Of a DNA stretch of 64,000 nt, positions 45,337 to 54,926 are shown one piece after another. How positions within the stretch are numbered: the stretch's first letter is position 1; every line of letters begins with the position of its first letter. The translations under genes and the position numbers were made by a program. The notes beneath the pieces were generated by a model, which was not told where the DNA came from, searched no databases, and worked only from the letters and a program-made list of their open reading frames with translations. The DNA is from Nocardia speluncae NBRC 108251 (GTDB lineage Bacteria; Actinomycetota; Actinomycetes; Mycobacteriales; Mycobacteriaceae). Location of the stretch: contig NZ_BDBZ01000002.1 of assembly GCF_001613245.1 (NCBI RefSeq), forward strand, positions 682,001 through 746,000. The letters run 5' to 3'.

Positions 45337-47409
45337 TCACTCCGGCGCACCACCCGCACCGTCCACCAGAGGACGTACCGATTCCGCCGTGGGTGAGGTG
45401 TTGTCCCGGCGATGCACCCAGTCCACGACCACTCGTACTGCGTCGGCCACCGGCACCCCGTTGACCTGTGTTCCGTCACGGAACCGGAAGCTCACCGCGC
45501 CCGCTTCCACATCCCGGGCCCCGGCCAGAAGCATGAACGGCACCTTCTGCGCGGTGTGGTTGAAAATCTTCTTCTGCATCCGGTCGTCACCGCGGTCCAC
45601 GTCCGCTCGGACACCGGCCGACCGCAATTGTGAGACCACACCGTCGAGGTGTTCGACGAAGGTATCGGCGACCGGAATCCCCACTACTTGCACCGGTGCG
45701 AGCCAGGCCGGGAACGCGCCCGCGTAATGCTCGGTGAGTACGCCGAAGAAGCGTTCGATCGACCCGAACAGCGCGCGGTGGATCATCACCGGCTGCTTCT
45801 TGGTGCCGTCGGAGGCGGTGTATTCGAGTTCGAACAGGCCGGGCTCGAAGAAGTCGAGCTGGATGGTCGACATCTGCCAGTTGCGCCCCAGCGCGTCCCG
45901 GGTCTGCACCGAGATCTTCGGGCCGTAGAACGCGGCGCCACCCGGATCCGGGACCAGTTCCAGCCCGGAGGCCTCCCCGACCTCGCGCAGGGTCGCGGTC
46001 GCCTCGTCCCACAGTTCGTCGGAGCCGACATACTTCTCCGGGTCCTTGGTGGACAGTTCCAGGTAGAAATCGTCGAGGCCGTAGGCCTTCAACAGGTCGA
46101 GTACGAACCGCAGGGTGCCGGTCAGTTCCTCGACGACCTGTTCCTGGGTGCAGTAGATATGCGCATCGTCCTGGGTGAAGCCGCGGGCACGGGTCAGACC
46201 GTGCACCACACCGGATTTCTCGTACCGGTACACCGAACCGAATTCGAACAACCGCAGCGGCAGTTCCCGATACGACCGGCCGCGCGACCGGTAGATCAAG
46301 TTGTGCATCGGGCAGTTCATCGGTTTGAGGTAGTAGTCCTGCCCCGGTTTCCGGACGGTACCGTCCTCGTTGAGTTCGGCGTCCAGGTGCATGGGCGGGT
46401 ACATGCCCTCGGCGTACCACTCGAGGTGCCTGGAGGTCTCGAACAGATGCGCCTTGGTGATATGCGGAGTGTTGACGAACTCGTAGCCCGCTTCGACATG
46501 CTGCCGGCGCGAGTAGTCCTCCATCTCCTTGCGGATGATGCCGCCCTTCGGATGGAACACCGGCAGGCCCGAACCCAGTTCGTCGGGGAAGGAGAAAAGG
46601 TCCAGTTCCGCACCGAGTTTGCGGTGATCGCGCTTCTCGGCTTCGGCGAGCATGGTCAGGTATTCGTCCTGCGCTTCCGCAGATTCCCAGGCGGTGCCGT
46701 AGATGCGCTGCAGGCCTTCGCGGTTCTGGTCGCCGCGCCAGTAGGCGGCGGAACTGCGGGTCAGTTTGAAGGCCGGAATGAACTTGGTGGTGGGGATATG
46801 CGGACCCCGGCACAGATCACCCCAGATGCGTTCGCCACTGCGCGGGTCGAGGTTGTCGTAGATGGTCAGCTCGTTACCGCCGACCTCCATGATCTCCGGA
46901 TCGTCGATCCCGGATTTGTCCCCGATCAGTTCGAGTTTGAACGGCTCCTTCGCCAGTTCGATACGTGCCTGGTCCGCCTCGACCACTCGCCGGGAGAAGC
47001 GCTGCGCCCCCTTGACGATCTTCTTCATCCGGGTCTCCAGCTTCGCCAGATCCTCGGGAGTGAAGGGCCGGTCCACCCGGAAGTCGTAGTAGAAGCCGTC
47101 CTTGATGGGTGGGCCGATGCCCAGTACCGCCTCGGGGAACTCCTGCTGCACCGCCTGGGCGAGCACATGCGCGGCCGAATGCCGGATCACACTGCGGCCG
47201 GCCTCGGTGTTCGCGGCGACCGCGACGACCTCGGTATCGAGTTCCGGTGCCCAGGAGAGATCCTTCAGATCACCCGCGGCATCCCGGACGACCACCACCG
47301 TATCCGGGCCTTTGGTCGGCAAGCCCGCCTCGCGAACCGCGGCGCCCGCCGTAGTCCCGGCCGGCACCCGGACGGGGGTGACTGGGCTGCGGGGGGCTGT
47401 GGTGGTCAC
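45337..47409 (-). CDS. thrS: Threonyl-tRNA synthetase
   Basis: A 690-residue class II synthetase. It has an N-terminal TGS-like domain, an editing domain with '[18 protein letters not shown]' and '[13 protein letters not shown]', a catalytic core with '[19 protein letters not shown]' (Zn Cys), '[12 protein letters not shown]' (motif 2) and '[17 protein letters not shown]' (motif 3), and a C-terminal anticodon domain. GTG 47409 follows GAGGAGAG; longer frames upstream do not match. It heads the thrS-HIT-pgsA-pimA unit. Confidence 0.98.
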   Translation of the reverse strand: MTTTAPRSPVTPVRVPAGTTAGAAVREAGLPTKGPDTVVVVRDAAGDLKDLSWAPELDTEVVAVAANTEAGRSVIRHSAAHVLAQAVQQEFPEAVLGIGPPIKDGFYYDFRVDRPFTPEDLAKLETRMKKIVKGAQRFSRRVVEADQARIELAKEPFKLELIGDKSGIDDPEIMEVGGNELTIYDNLDPRSGERIWGDLCRGPHIPTTKFIPAFKLTRSSAAYWRGDQNREGLQRIYGTAWESAEAQDEYLTMLAEAEKRDHRKLGAELDLFSFPDELGSGLPVFHPKGGIIRKEMEDYSRRQHVEAGYEFVNTPHITKAHLFETSRHLEWYAEGMYPPMHLDAELNEDGTVRKPGQDYYLKPMNCPMHNLIYRSRGRSYRELPLRLFEFGSVYRYEKSGVVHGLTRARGFTQDDAHIYCTQEQVVEELTGTLRFVLDLLKAYGLDDFYLELSTKDPEKYVGSDELWDEATATLREVGEASGLELVPDPGGAAFYGPKISVQTRDALGRNWQMSTIQLDFFEPGLFELEYTASDGTKKQPVMIHRALFGSIERFFGVLTEHYAGAFPAWLAPVQVVGIPVADTFVEHLDGVVSQLRSAGVRADVDRGDDRMQKKIFNHTAQKVPFMLLAGARDVEAGAVSFRFRDGTQVNGVPVADAVRVVVDWVHRRDNTSPTAESVRPLVDGAGGAPE

Positions 47410-47703
47410 GGTGGCGCTCTCCTCGGTTTCCGCGGCCGGATCCGCTCCGGCTCGCTCGGCTTCGGACGGACCGCCACTCCCGGCTGCCCCGGTTCGGTGA
47501 CGGCTCGTCCGTCGTTCGGTAACCGGGCAGTGCCCGGCCGCGACCATGCTATCGGGACACACCCGGACGCGTGTCGATGGACCGGGCGGGACGCCCTGCC
47601 CTGCCATACCCGAGCATCGCCCACACCCGGGCCGCCACGATTCGCACTGCGCGGTGTACCGCTCTGTGGCGTGTGAACCGGCGCCGCGAACACCGTCCTC
47701 GGG

Positions 47704-48588
47704 TCAGGCGCGCCGTGCGTAATCCCGCAGCAGGGATTCGCGTTCGGCGGGCGGGCGTTTGGGGCAACTGACGCATTTCTCGCAGCCCGGGGCCTCGTAG
47801 ACGAGACAGCACGAGGCGCGGCGCACGAATGTCGCGCCCGCGACGTCGACGAACCGCGGTGCGGGCAGGGCCGGCCCGAGCTCTGCGGCCAGTCGCTGTC
47901 CGAGCGACGGTGCCCGGGCGTCGACCGCCCAGCTGGCGACGACATCGGTGACGACAGCCCACAACGCCGGCTCCCGCACTCCGGAGACAGCAGCGACCCG
48001 CTCGATCACTGTGGTCAGGGTCGCACGCAGCGCCCCCGGAACTTCACCGAATTCCGGCGATACCTCATCGCACGCCCTGGTGTGCCCGGCCGTGTTTCGC
48101 GGCCGGGCAGCCGTCGCCGCCACGCTCGCTCCGGAGTCGGGGGCGTCGTTACTACGCGCCATCGGCGTGTCATCACCGGCGGAGCGGTTATGCGGAGTTC
48201 GCGATCCGGCGGTGTGACGATGCACCGAGCGTCCGGCATCGACATCGACATCGACATCGACATCGACATCGACATCGACATCGACATCGACATCGACATC
48301 GACATCGAGGATTCGCGCCCTCTCGACCGTGCCGTCGGGACGTAGCGTCAGTTCCAGCCGGTCCAGCGCCGGCGGCGCGAGCGGCGTCTCCCGGGCCAAT
48401 GCTCGCACCACCGGCTCCACCAGAGCCGAGGCGGTCATACACCACCACAGGGTGGCACCCACCCGCATCGAATCGGTACGCCAGGCCGCGTTGAGGTCCG
48501 CGATCCGGGCGGCCAGCCACGATTCGTCCGCCAGCATCTCCCCCGGCACCGCCTTCACGGCATCAGCGGACTGTGCAACCACTGCCAT
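47704..48588 (-). CDS. FhuF-like (2Fe-2S) ferric iron reductase with Asp-Val repeat
   Basis: A 294-residue protein. The C-terminus has the FhuF 2Fe-2S motif 'RASCCLVYEAPGCEKCVSC' (adjacent Cys pair, then CxxC). An N-terminal region 'ARIADLNAAWRTDSMRVGA' fits siderophore-iron reductases. In the middle an uninterrupted Asp-Val alternation of about 22 residues is encoded by an 11-copy hexanucleotide repeat, followed by a His/Arg/Asp-rich spacer. ATG 48588 has GGAG nearby and overlaps the next gene by 33 bases. Confidence 0.85.
   Translation of the reverse strand: MAVVAQSADAVKAVPGEMLADESWLAARIADLNAAWRTDSMRVGATLWWCMTASALVEPVVRALARETPLAPPALDRLELTLRPDGTVERARILDVDVDVDVDVDVDVDVDVDVDVDAGRSVHRHTAGSRTPHNRSAGDDTPMARSNDAPDSGASVAATAARPRNTAGHTRACDEVSPEFGEVPGALRATLTTVIERVAAVSGVREPALWAVVTDVVASWAVDARAPSLGQRLAAELGPALPAPRFVDVAGATFVRRASCCLVYEAPGCEKCVSCPKRPPAERESLLRDYARRA
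48241..48306. repeat. GACATC hexanucleotide microsatellite, 11 perfect copies
   Basis: Eleven exact GACATC units in a row, preceded by a near copy GGCATC (48235-48240). It lies inside the FhuF-like gene and, read on the minus strand, encodes Asp-Val dipeptides. As the unit is six bases, slippage changes the length of the linker but keeps the frame. Confidence 0.98.
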
Positions 48589-49064
48589 TCGACTCCGATC
48601 CAGCCGCCGATCAATCCGAACGTGCCGAGTACCCACAGCGTGGCAACGACCACCACGCAGGTCACCAAGAACGCCAGTACCTGCATCAACGGCCCGCGAG
48701 AGATGTACCAGGCCATCCCGCGCCGGTATTTGTCCCGCAACCAGACCAGCGCGTGCCGCGCCACCGCGAATTCGGTGGCGAGGATGCCGATACCGGCGAA
48801 GACCAATGCCCAACCGGGCCCGGGGAACGGAATGGTGATCACGCCGACCACGAACACCACTGTGCCGACGACGGCCACCCCGACCCGGTAGACCAGCTCG
48901 AGCGTAGGCCGCCCGGCGATCCGCCCCCGGAAGGCGCGCCAGAAGGCGGGCCCCGACCGCTCCGGCCCGGCGTCACCTCCTGGAGCCGACTCGGTATCCG
49001 GTGCCGACCCGGCCTCAGCGCTCCCGGCGCCCCGCCCGACCGCAGTATCGGAAGAGTTCTCCAC
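48555..49064 (-). CDS. PGPGW-motif membrane protein (TIGR02611 type)
   Basis: A 169-residue membrane protein. The N-terminal 45 residues are Gly/Ser/Ala/Glu-rich. A first helix pair contains the hallmark 'ITIPFPGPGWALVFAGIG', followed by 'ARHALVWLRDKYRRGMAW' and a third helix (about 130-152). This is the PGPGW family of small actinobacterial membrane proteins of unknown role. The stop overlaps the FhuF-like start by 33 bases, so they are probably cotranscribed. Confidence 0.85.
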   Translation of the reverse strand: MENSSDTAVGRGAGSAEAGSAPDTESAPGGDAGPERSGPAFWRAFRGRIAGRPTLELVYRVGVAVVGTVVFVVGVITIPFPGPGWALVFAGIGILATEFAVARHALVWLRDKYRRGMAWYISRGPLMQVLAFLVTCVVVVATLWVLGTFGLIGGWIGVEWQWLHSPLMP

Positions 49065-49281
49065 GGATCCAGCCTACGAGGCCCCCCACCCGGATTCCCA
49101 ACGCGGAACAGCGGCCCCGTATCAACTCGGCAACCACCGAGAGGTAAGACGCCTCGGCGCCGATAGAACGGCACCTCGGTGAGCCGATCGGTGGTCGACG
49201 GCACGGCATAGCTGCGGAACGCCCGACCACCTCGCCCGGTCGACACCCGTAACTGCCCTGGAGTTCGGTGCTGACGCCGGA

Positions 49282-49319
49282 GGCCGGGACCTTGTCCGTT
49301 GTGTGGAAAGGTCCCGGCC
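49282..49319. terminator. Hairpin after the SulP-carbonic anhydrase gene
   Basis: A perfect 12-bp stem GGCCGGGACCTT (49282-49293) / AAGGTCCCGGCC (49308-49319) with a 14-base loop. It lies 18 bases past the stop of the minus-strand SulP gene. It lacks a T-tract, so it may work as an intrinsic terminator of the actinobacterial type or stabilise the 3' end. The rest of 49065-49336 shows no gene. Confidence 0.6.
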
Positions 49320-49336
49320 CGCCGTAACGCCGAGGG

Positions 49337-51643
49337 TTACTTCCCGGCCGACGCCGGTTCGCGATGTAACTGTTCCAGCACACCGCCGTACTCGATCGGT
49401 GCGATCCCGTCCACCCGGACCTCGATGAGGCGGGCACTGGCGATATCGAAGAACAGCCCGGACACGGTGACCCCGCGTTCCTCGACAGCGCTGCGGACCG
49501 ACGGATGCCGGTGCAGGTTTTCCAGCTGAACGGCGATGTTGACCATGCTCAGCTGCTCCACGGGGCCGAAGCCGGCGGCTTCGGCGGCCCGGCCCACCGC
49601 GTGGCCGGCGTGGTAGCGCGTGAGGCTGGGCTGCCCGTGTTCGAGCCAGTTGTCGATTCCGGGACCCACCGATTCACCCGAGTGCAGGGCGCCCATCGCA
49701 CCGCAGGACGAGTGCCCGCACACCACCACCGAGCGGACATTGAGTTGTTCGAGCGCGAAGACGAGGGCCGCTTCGACGGAAGCATCCCCGTGTACGGGCA
49801 CCAGATTGCCGACATTGCGCACGGTGAACAGATCGCCCGGACCGCTGTTGGTGATCACATTGGGCACGATCCGGGAGTCGGAGCAGGTGAGGAAGAACGA
49901 GTCGGGGTCCTGCCCGTCGCGGAGTTCGTCCAGGTGCGGCCGCATCAGATGCGCGTGGCCGCGGTGGTAGGCGGCGATACCGGTGACCAGTGGATCACCG
50001 TTGTCGCCGGCCCCGTCCGTCGACCCGGTGCGATCGACCCGCCACGGCCCGAGGACGTCGTCGAGTACCACGCGGCCGAGGCTGCGCGACGGCGGTGCCG
50101 CCTCGGCACGCGCCATCCGCGCTTCGCCGATTTCGACGAAGTCGACGGTGCCACCGTTGCTCTCGTGCTGGCGAGCCCAGTCGGTGATGGCGTCGTAGGC
50201 GGCGTGGTCGAGGAAGTCGACGGTCATCTCCACGGTGACCGCGACGCCGTGTGGCACCTTCGCGAACGTCGTGGACAGTTTCGGCAGCGACAGGAAGGTG
50301 CAGGAACCGTCGATGCGGATGAGCCAGCGGTCGGTGCCACCGAGCGGTTCGGCGGTGACCGCGACCCGCACGATGCGCCAGATCAGCAGCGCGAATGCCA
50401 GTGCCAGGCCGATGAGCACGCCTTCGAGCAGGTTCAGGAATACCACCGCCAGCAGCGTGACCACGTAGACGAGCAGATCGCCGGTGCGGTGGGCGAGCCG
50501 GATATGAGCCAGTTTCACCAACTGCACGCCGATGACGATCAGCAGACCGGCCAGTGCGGCCAGAGGGATTTGTTCCACGAGCGAGACCAGGGCCACCGAG
50601 AAGATGAGCACCCAGACACCGTGCAGTATGGCCGAGGCGCGGCTGCGCGCACCTGCGGCGACGTTGGTGGAGCTGCGGACGATGACACCGGTGACGGGCA
50701 GGCCGCCGAGCAGACCGGACAGGACGTTCGCCGATCCCTGGCCGATCATCTCGCGATCGAAATCGGCGCGTGGGCCGGAATGCATCTTGTCGATCGCGAC
50801 GGCCGACAGCAGGCTCTCCACGCTGGCGATGAGGGCGAAGGTCAGGATCATCACTACGATCGCGGCCCAGTCGCTGCGGGGCAGTTCCGGCAGGCCGATC
50901 GCGTCGAACAGCGATCCGTCGATGGTGACCCGTTTGACGTCCATCGACAGCACCATCGACAGCACAGTGGCCACTACGATCGCGGCCAGCGCACCGGGGA
51001 CGACCCGGACCCGTTCCGGCAGGTATTTCCAGCCGAGCATGATGGCGATAACCACGAGACCGAGCAGTGTCGCGGGTCCGTGCAGCGAAAGCAGTTGCGC
51101 GGGAAGCTCGGTGATGTTGTTCCAGGCGGTGCTGTTGGATTCTCCACCCAGCAATACGTGCAACTGTTGCAGCGCGATGGTGATACCGATGCCCGCGAGC
51201 ATCGCGTGTACCACTACGGGCGCCACGGCCAGGGCCGCCCGGGCGATCCGGCTCAGCCCGAAGAGGATCTGCAGGACACCGGCCGCGACTACAATGAAAC
51301 CTGTTACTTTCCAACCGAATTGATGGATGGATTCGGCGACGATCACGGTGAGGCCCGCGGCCGGGCCACTCACCTGCAGCGCGGAGCCGCCGAGCGAGCC
51401 GGCGACGATACCGCCGATTACGGCGGCGATGAGTCCGGCGGCCACAGGAGCGCCGGAGGCGATCGCGATACCCAGCGAAAGAGGTAGCGCGACAAGGAAT
51501 ACCACGATCGAGGCCGATACGTCATGGCGCAGGATCGAGGTGACGCGGGGGGATTTCAACCACGTTCCGGACCTGGCGGGCGGCGAGCCTTCCAGGTCCG
51601 AACCAGGTTGTTCACCAGGCGGATTCGAGTTATTGGTTGCCAT
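49337..51643 (-). CDS. SulP transporter fused to beta-carbonic anhydrase
   Basis: A 768-residue fusion. It has an N-terminal SulP domain (about 35-430, many helices, with 'ALPLSLGIAIASGAPVAAGL' as the family hallmark), a STAS-like middle (about 440-520) and a C-terminal beta-carbonic anhydrase (about 550-760). The zinc and catalytic residues are intact: 'TCSDSRIVP' (Cys, Asp, Arg) and 'VVCGHSSCGAM' (His, Cys). It resembles M. tuberculosis Rv3273. It probably moves bicarbonate across the membrane and interconverts it with CO2. ATG 51643 has AAGGAG. Confidence 0.94.
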   Translation of the reverse strand: MATNNSNPPGEQPGSDLEGSPPARSGTWLKSPRVTSILRHDVSASIVVFLVALPLSLGIAIASGAPVAAGLIAAVIGGIVAGSLGGSALQVSGPAAGLTVIVAESIHQFGWKVTGFIVVAAGVLQILFGLSRIARAALAVAPVVVHAMLAGIGITIALQQLHVLLGGESNSTAWNNITELPAQLLSLHGPATLLGLVVIAIMLGWKYLPERVRVVPGALAAIVVATVLSMVLSMDVKRVTIDGSLFDAIGLPELPRSDWAAIVVMILTFALIASVESLLSAVAIDKMHSGPRADFDREMIGQGSANVLSGLLGGLPVTGVIVRSSTNVAAGARSRASAILHGVWVLIFSVALVSLVEQIPLAALAGLLIVIGVQLVKLAHIRLAHRTGDLLVYVVTLLAVVFLNLLEGVLIGLALAFALLIWRIVRVAVTAEPLGGTDRWLIRIDGSCTFLSLPKLSTTFAKVPHGVAVTVEMTVDFLDHAAYDAITDWARQHESNGGTVDFVEIGEARMARAEAAPPSRSLGRVVLDDVLGPWRVDRTGSTDGAGDNGDPLVTGIAAYHRGHAHLMRPHLDELRDGQDPDSFFLTCSDSRIVPNVITNSGPGDLFTVRNVGNLVPVHGDASVEAALVFALEQLNVRSVVVCGHSSCGAMGALHSGESVGPGIDNWLEHGQPSLTRYHAGHAVGRAAEAAGFGPVEQLSMVNIAVQLENLHRHPSVRSAVEERGVTVSGLFFDIASARLIEVRVDGIAPIEYGGVLEQLHREPASAGK

Positions 51644-52088
51644 CGCTCTCCTTCGCCGACTCGGTCGGACGCCGAGGTCGGTTGACGATCAATATGTCCA
51701 GTCGGGCACTGACCGCGAACCGGCATCTCGCGGTGAAGTAGGTACTCGGCACGGCAACGGGCCGAGATTTAAACCGTCGCCATAGTATTGGTAAAGACTT
51801 AGCAAAGCCTGAGAGGGCACCTCCACTGCTGGTGATATCTCACCGAACCACATCGTCCAATCGCTTCCGAACCCGAATGCTGCCGAAAACACTTGCAGAG
51901 CAGGAGATTATGACACTTGCAGAGCAGGAGATTATGAGTAGACGAACAAGACCGGAACGGATGGCCGGAACCCGGTGGCCATCGTGCGGCGTTACTGTTC
52001 GTCAACTCCTCTTATAGTAAAGAACTACCCAAGCTTGGCAATAGATGTGATGTGTCGAAAATGACAATCGCTGCAAAACCGCAATGTG
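51644..52088. other. 445-base AT-rich intergenic region
   Basis: It separates the SulP-carbonic anhydrase gene from the last gene of the biotin operon and is clearly lower in GC than its surroundings. It holds the SulP promoter and a tandem 24-base repeat (51889-51936). A plus-strand frame of 35 codons (ATG 51910, 'MTLAEQEIMSRRTRPERM', stop TAG near 52015-52017) has a fair ribosome-binding site but no recognised motif. Confidence 0.4.
51889..51936. repeat. Two perfect tandem copies of a 24-base unit containing AGGAG and ATG
   Basis: Unit 1 spans 51889-51912 and unit 2 spans 51913-51936. Each ends with AGGAGATTATG, that is, a Shine-Dalgarno and a start codon, so the duplication doubles a translation start. 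The frame stays open through both units. Confidence 0.85.
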
Positions 52089-53654
52089 TCACGGCGAGTC
52101 AGGGGTGTTCCGCACGTGCTCTCCGAGCGCGGCGAGCAGCGCCGGGCGGTCCACCTTTCCGCGGGGCGTCCGCGGGAGTGCGTCGAGCACCTGAATCCGG
52201 ACCGGCACACTCGGACCGGGCAGCACCGCACGCAAACGCCGGCGAATCTCCGCGGTATCCGGTGCCCGCCGGTCCACGGCCACCGCGGCCACCGGTACCT
52301 GCCCCCAGCGATCGTCGGCGACCCCGAGACAGGCGGCCTCGGTGATACCGGGAATTGCGCACAGGGCGGCCTCCACCGCCGCCGGTTCCACATTCAAACC
52401 GCCCCGGATGAACATCTCACTGTCCCGGCCGGACAAGCGCAGCCGCCGGCCGTCCAGCGCACCGCGATCCCCCACCGAAACCCACCCGTCCACCGGACCG
52501 TCCACAACACCGGCCTCGGTGAGATAACCGCGGAAAACCATATCGCTGCGCACGAACACCCGGCCGCCGCGAATCTCCACCTCGACCCCCTCGAACAGCT
52601 CCCCCGCCGAGTAACCGCCACCGGATCCCGCTCCGCCGTCCGCATCCGCGCTGCACGCTCCGCCGTTGCCGCCGGATTCAAACGTGTCGCGTTCGCCGGC
52701 TGCGGCCGGTCCGCAATCATCGGTTGCAGCGGCACCGCCGTTATCTGCGCCGCCGAGGCCGCGGTCGAATGAGACGAAGCTGAGTTCCGAGGCGCCGTAG
52801 AAATGGGTGAGCGCCGCATTCGGCAACACTTCCCGCAGCGCAGCCCGCCCGCTCCGGGGCCACCGCGCCGCGGAGGACAGCACCTCCCGCACGTCGCGGT
52901 ACGGCCCGCCGGCCGAACGCACTACATCCCAAGCGAGTGTCGGCACCGAATACAGATGGGTCGCGCCGTGGGCGAGCGCGTCCACGGCCGGTCGCAGATC
53001 GACCGTCGCGCCGCGGGTCAGCGCATGCAGGGCACCGTAGAGAAAATGGGTGTGGTCCAGCACCCCGGGCACCGCGACCGTATCGCCCGGCCCGATATCG
53101 AAGACCCGATCGGATCGGTCCAGGGTGGCCGCCCAGGACGCCTGATCCCGGACGAAGAGTTTCGGTTCTCCCGTGGTCCCCGAGGTGACGCCCACCAGCA
53201 GCTCGGAGTCGGGCCGGGCACCGCCGCCCGCCGCGTCGCACTCGAACTCGGCCGCCGCGCGCGGTACCCCCTCGAACCCCATCCGCCGTAACCGCCGATG
53301 CTGCGCCGCCACGGCCACCACGGCGCCGGGTTTCGTCAACGTCAGCACCCGCCGCAACTGGTCCGGCGACAGATGCCGGTGCAACAGCACCACGCAGACC
53401 CCCGACCGCATGGCCGCCGCCACCGTGACCAGCGAGTCGATATCCGAGGTCGGCAGCACGGCGACCCGCTGCATACCGGCAAATCCCGCGGCGACCCGGC
53501 AGGCCCGAGTCCAGAACTCGGCATAATCGATGCTCGCGTCCGCGGTACGCACGGCAGGCCGGGACCGCACCTGCCGTGCTATCCGTTCGGCGAGCAGTTC
53601 ATCGATGTCCCGCGGGCGGGCCGGCCGGTCCTGCGCACCATGTACCTCAGTCAT
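52089..53654 (-). CDS. AMP-binding acyl-CoA ligase (biotin locus, second copy)
   Basis: A 521-residue ANL-superfamily ligase. The ATP loop is 'VGVTSGTTGEPKLFVRD', A5 is 'FYGASELSFVSFD', and A10 is 'TPRGKVDRPAL' with the catalytic Lys. A8 is 'LSGRDSEMFIRGGLNVEPA'. Between A5 and the C-terminal domain is a Gly/Ala/Asp-rich low-complexity insert of about 45 residues. It is the last gene of the biotin-transport operon and overlaps bioN by 8 bases. ATG 53654 is used; the frame is open to 53681. The substrate is unknown; biotin, a vitamer or pimelate is suggested by context. Confidence 0.88.
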   Translation of the reverse strand: MTEVHGAQDRPARPRDIDELLAERIARQVRSRPAVRTADASIDYAEFWTRACRVAAGFAGMQRVAVLPTSDIDSLVTVAAAMRSGVCVVLLHRHLSPDQLRRVLTLTKPGAVVAVAAQHRRLRRMGFEGVPRAAAEFECDAAGGGARPDSELLVGVTSGTTGEPKLFVRDQASWAATLDRSDRVFDIGPGDTVAVPGVLDHTHFLYGALHALTRGATVDLRPAVDALAHGATHLYSVPTLAWDVVRSAGGPYRDVREVLSSAARWPRSGRAALREVLPNAALTHFYGASELSFVSFDRGLGGADNGGAAATDDCGPAAAGERDTFESGGNGGACSADADGGAGSGGGYSAGELFEGVEVEIRGGRVFVRSDMVFRGYLTEAGVVDGPVDGWVSVGDRGALDGRRLRLSGRDSEMFIRGGLNVEPAAVEAALCAIPGITEAACLGVADDRWGQVPVAAVAVDRRAPDTAEIRRRLRAVLPGPSVPVRIQVLDALPRTPRGKVDRPALLAALGEHVRNTPDSP

Positions 53655-54249
53655 CGTCGACCCCGCGCGCCGCGAGCGCATCCCCCATTGCGTCGGCGGT
53701 CCGCAACGACCGCACGAGTACAGGAGTGACCAGCGCGGTCATCGACCACTGCAGGCCCCGCGCCCGCCGCGCTTCGCCAACTTCCCGCACGATCGTCGCC
53801 AACAGCGGCACACACCGGATCGCCAGCGCCAGCAGCAACCCGATCCGGTCCGGATCCACGCCGACCCACCGCAGCGGGCCCAGCACCCGGGTCACTGCGT
53901 CGAGCATGTCGGTGACTCGGGTGGTCAGCGTGACCAGTGCCGCCAGCGCCACCGACAACAGCAGCAACCCGCACACCACGATCGCCCGCGCCGGTGAAGT
54001 GGTCAGAACCTGAAAGATCGCGATGATCGCCAGCATCCACACCATCGGGCGCAGCTGTTCCAGGACGACGCGCCACGGGATCCGGGCCAGTACGAACAGC
54101 CCCACTGCGGTCAGCGCGGCCACACTCAGGTGCAGGGGGGTGCGCACGAACACCGTGGCCGCCGTGATGAGTACCAGCAGGAACACCAGTTTCAGCCCCG
54201 CCGGTGTGCGATGCACCGGCGAATTCCCCGGCCGGTAGAGCCCGATCAC
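53647..54249 (-). CDS. bioN: Biotin ECF transporter transmembrane subunit
   Basis: A 200-residue EcfT-type protein with about four helices. The energy-coupling signatures are 'DRIGLLLALAIRCVPLLA' and 'VGEARRARGLQWS' (Ala-Arg-Gly coupling motif); the protein ends 'LAARGVDDD'. It starts 4 bases inside bioM. With BioM (ATPase) and BioY it forms the biotin importer. Confidence 0.9.
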   Translation of the reverse strand: MIGLYRPGNSPVHRTPAGLKLVFLLVLITAATVFVRTPLHLSVAALTAVGLFVLARIPWRVVLEQLRPMVWMLAIIAIFQVLTTSPARAIVVCGLLLLSVALAALVTLTTRVTDMLDAVTRVLGPLRWVGVDPDRIGLLLALAIRCVPLLATIVREVGEARRARGLQWSMTALVTPVLVRSLRTADAMGDALAARGVDDD

Positions 54250-54926
54250 TCGACGAGCTCCCGGTAGGCCGGTAATGCGGCGGCTGGATCGCCGTCGAAG
54301 GCGACCACACCGTTGTCGATGACGATCACTCGGTCGAACCCGGTCAGCAGCGACAACTGGTGGGTCACCACGATCACCTGCTGATCGACAGCGTCCAGCG
54401 CCTCGGCGATGACCCGGGCATTACGCAGGTCCAGCAGTGTGGTCGGTTCGTCGGCGACGATCACCTCCGGCCGGCGGATCAGCACGGCCCCGAGGGCCAG
54501 CAACTGCTTCTGTCCACCGGAGAGGAGATGCGACGGATGCTCCGCATGTCCGGCGAGCCCGAACCGGTCGAGGATCCCGGCCACCCGCGCAGCGACCTCC
54601 GTTTTGTCCAGACCGCTGCGGCGCAGCGAGAACGCCAGGTCCTCGGCGACCGTGGGCATGACGATCTGGGTATCGGGATCGGTGAACACGAACCCGACCT
54701 TGCGCCGTACCTTCGCCCCTTTGCGTGCGGTGTCGATACCGTCCACCGTCACAGTGCCGGACGCCGGGGTGAGCAGACCGTTGATCATGCGGGCCAGGGT
54801 CGATTTCCCCGACCCGTTCGCACCGACGATCCCGACGCGTCGCTCCTCGATCCGCAGATCGATACCCCGCAGCACCTGCCGCTCGCCGAACGCATGGTGC
54901 ACCGAATCGAAAACGATCTCACTCAC
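54246..54926 (-). CDS. bioM: Biotin ECF transporter ATPase
   Basis: A 226-residue ABC ATPase: 'GANGSGKSTLARMI', Q-loop 'VGFVFTDPDTQIVMPTVAED', signature 'HLLSGGQKQLLALG', Walker B 'VIVADEPTTLLDLRN' and switch 'VIVVTHQLSLL'. It is an EcfA-type subunit, as shown by the DPDTQ Q-loop. GTG 54926 overlaps the stop of the preceding 58-codon frame (GTGA). Confidence 0.9.
   Translation of the reverse strand: MSEIVFDSVHHAFGERQVLRGIDLRIEERRVGIVGANGSGKSTLARMINGLLTPASGTVTVDGIDTARKGAKVRRKVGFVFTDPDTQIVMPTVAEDLAFSLRRSGLDKTEVAARVAGILDRFGLAGHAEHPSHLLSGGQKQLLALGAVLIRRPEVIVADEPTTLLDLRNARVIAEALDAVDQQVIVVTHQLSLLTGFDRVIVIDNGVVAFDGDPAAALPAYRELVE

Noticed and set aside
45649..47676. A 675-codon plus-strand frame opposite thrS
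   Set aside because: Typical GC-rich antisense openness; thrS is complete on the minus strand.
48241..48306. CRISPR-like repeat
   Set aside because: Units are six bases with no spacers, so it is a microsatellite.
49505..51487. A 660-codon plus-strand frame opposite the SulP fusion
   Set aside because: Its product is an unstructured Gln/His/Arg/Asp-rich sequence mirroring the transporter codons.
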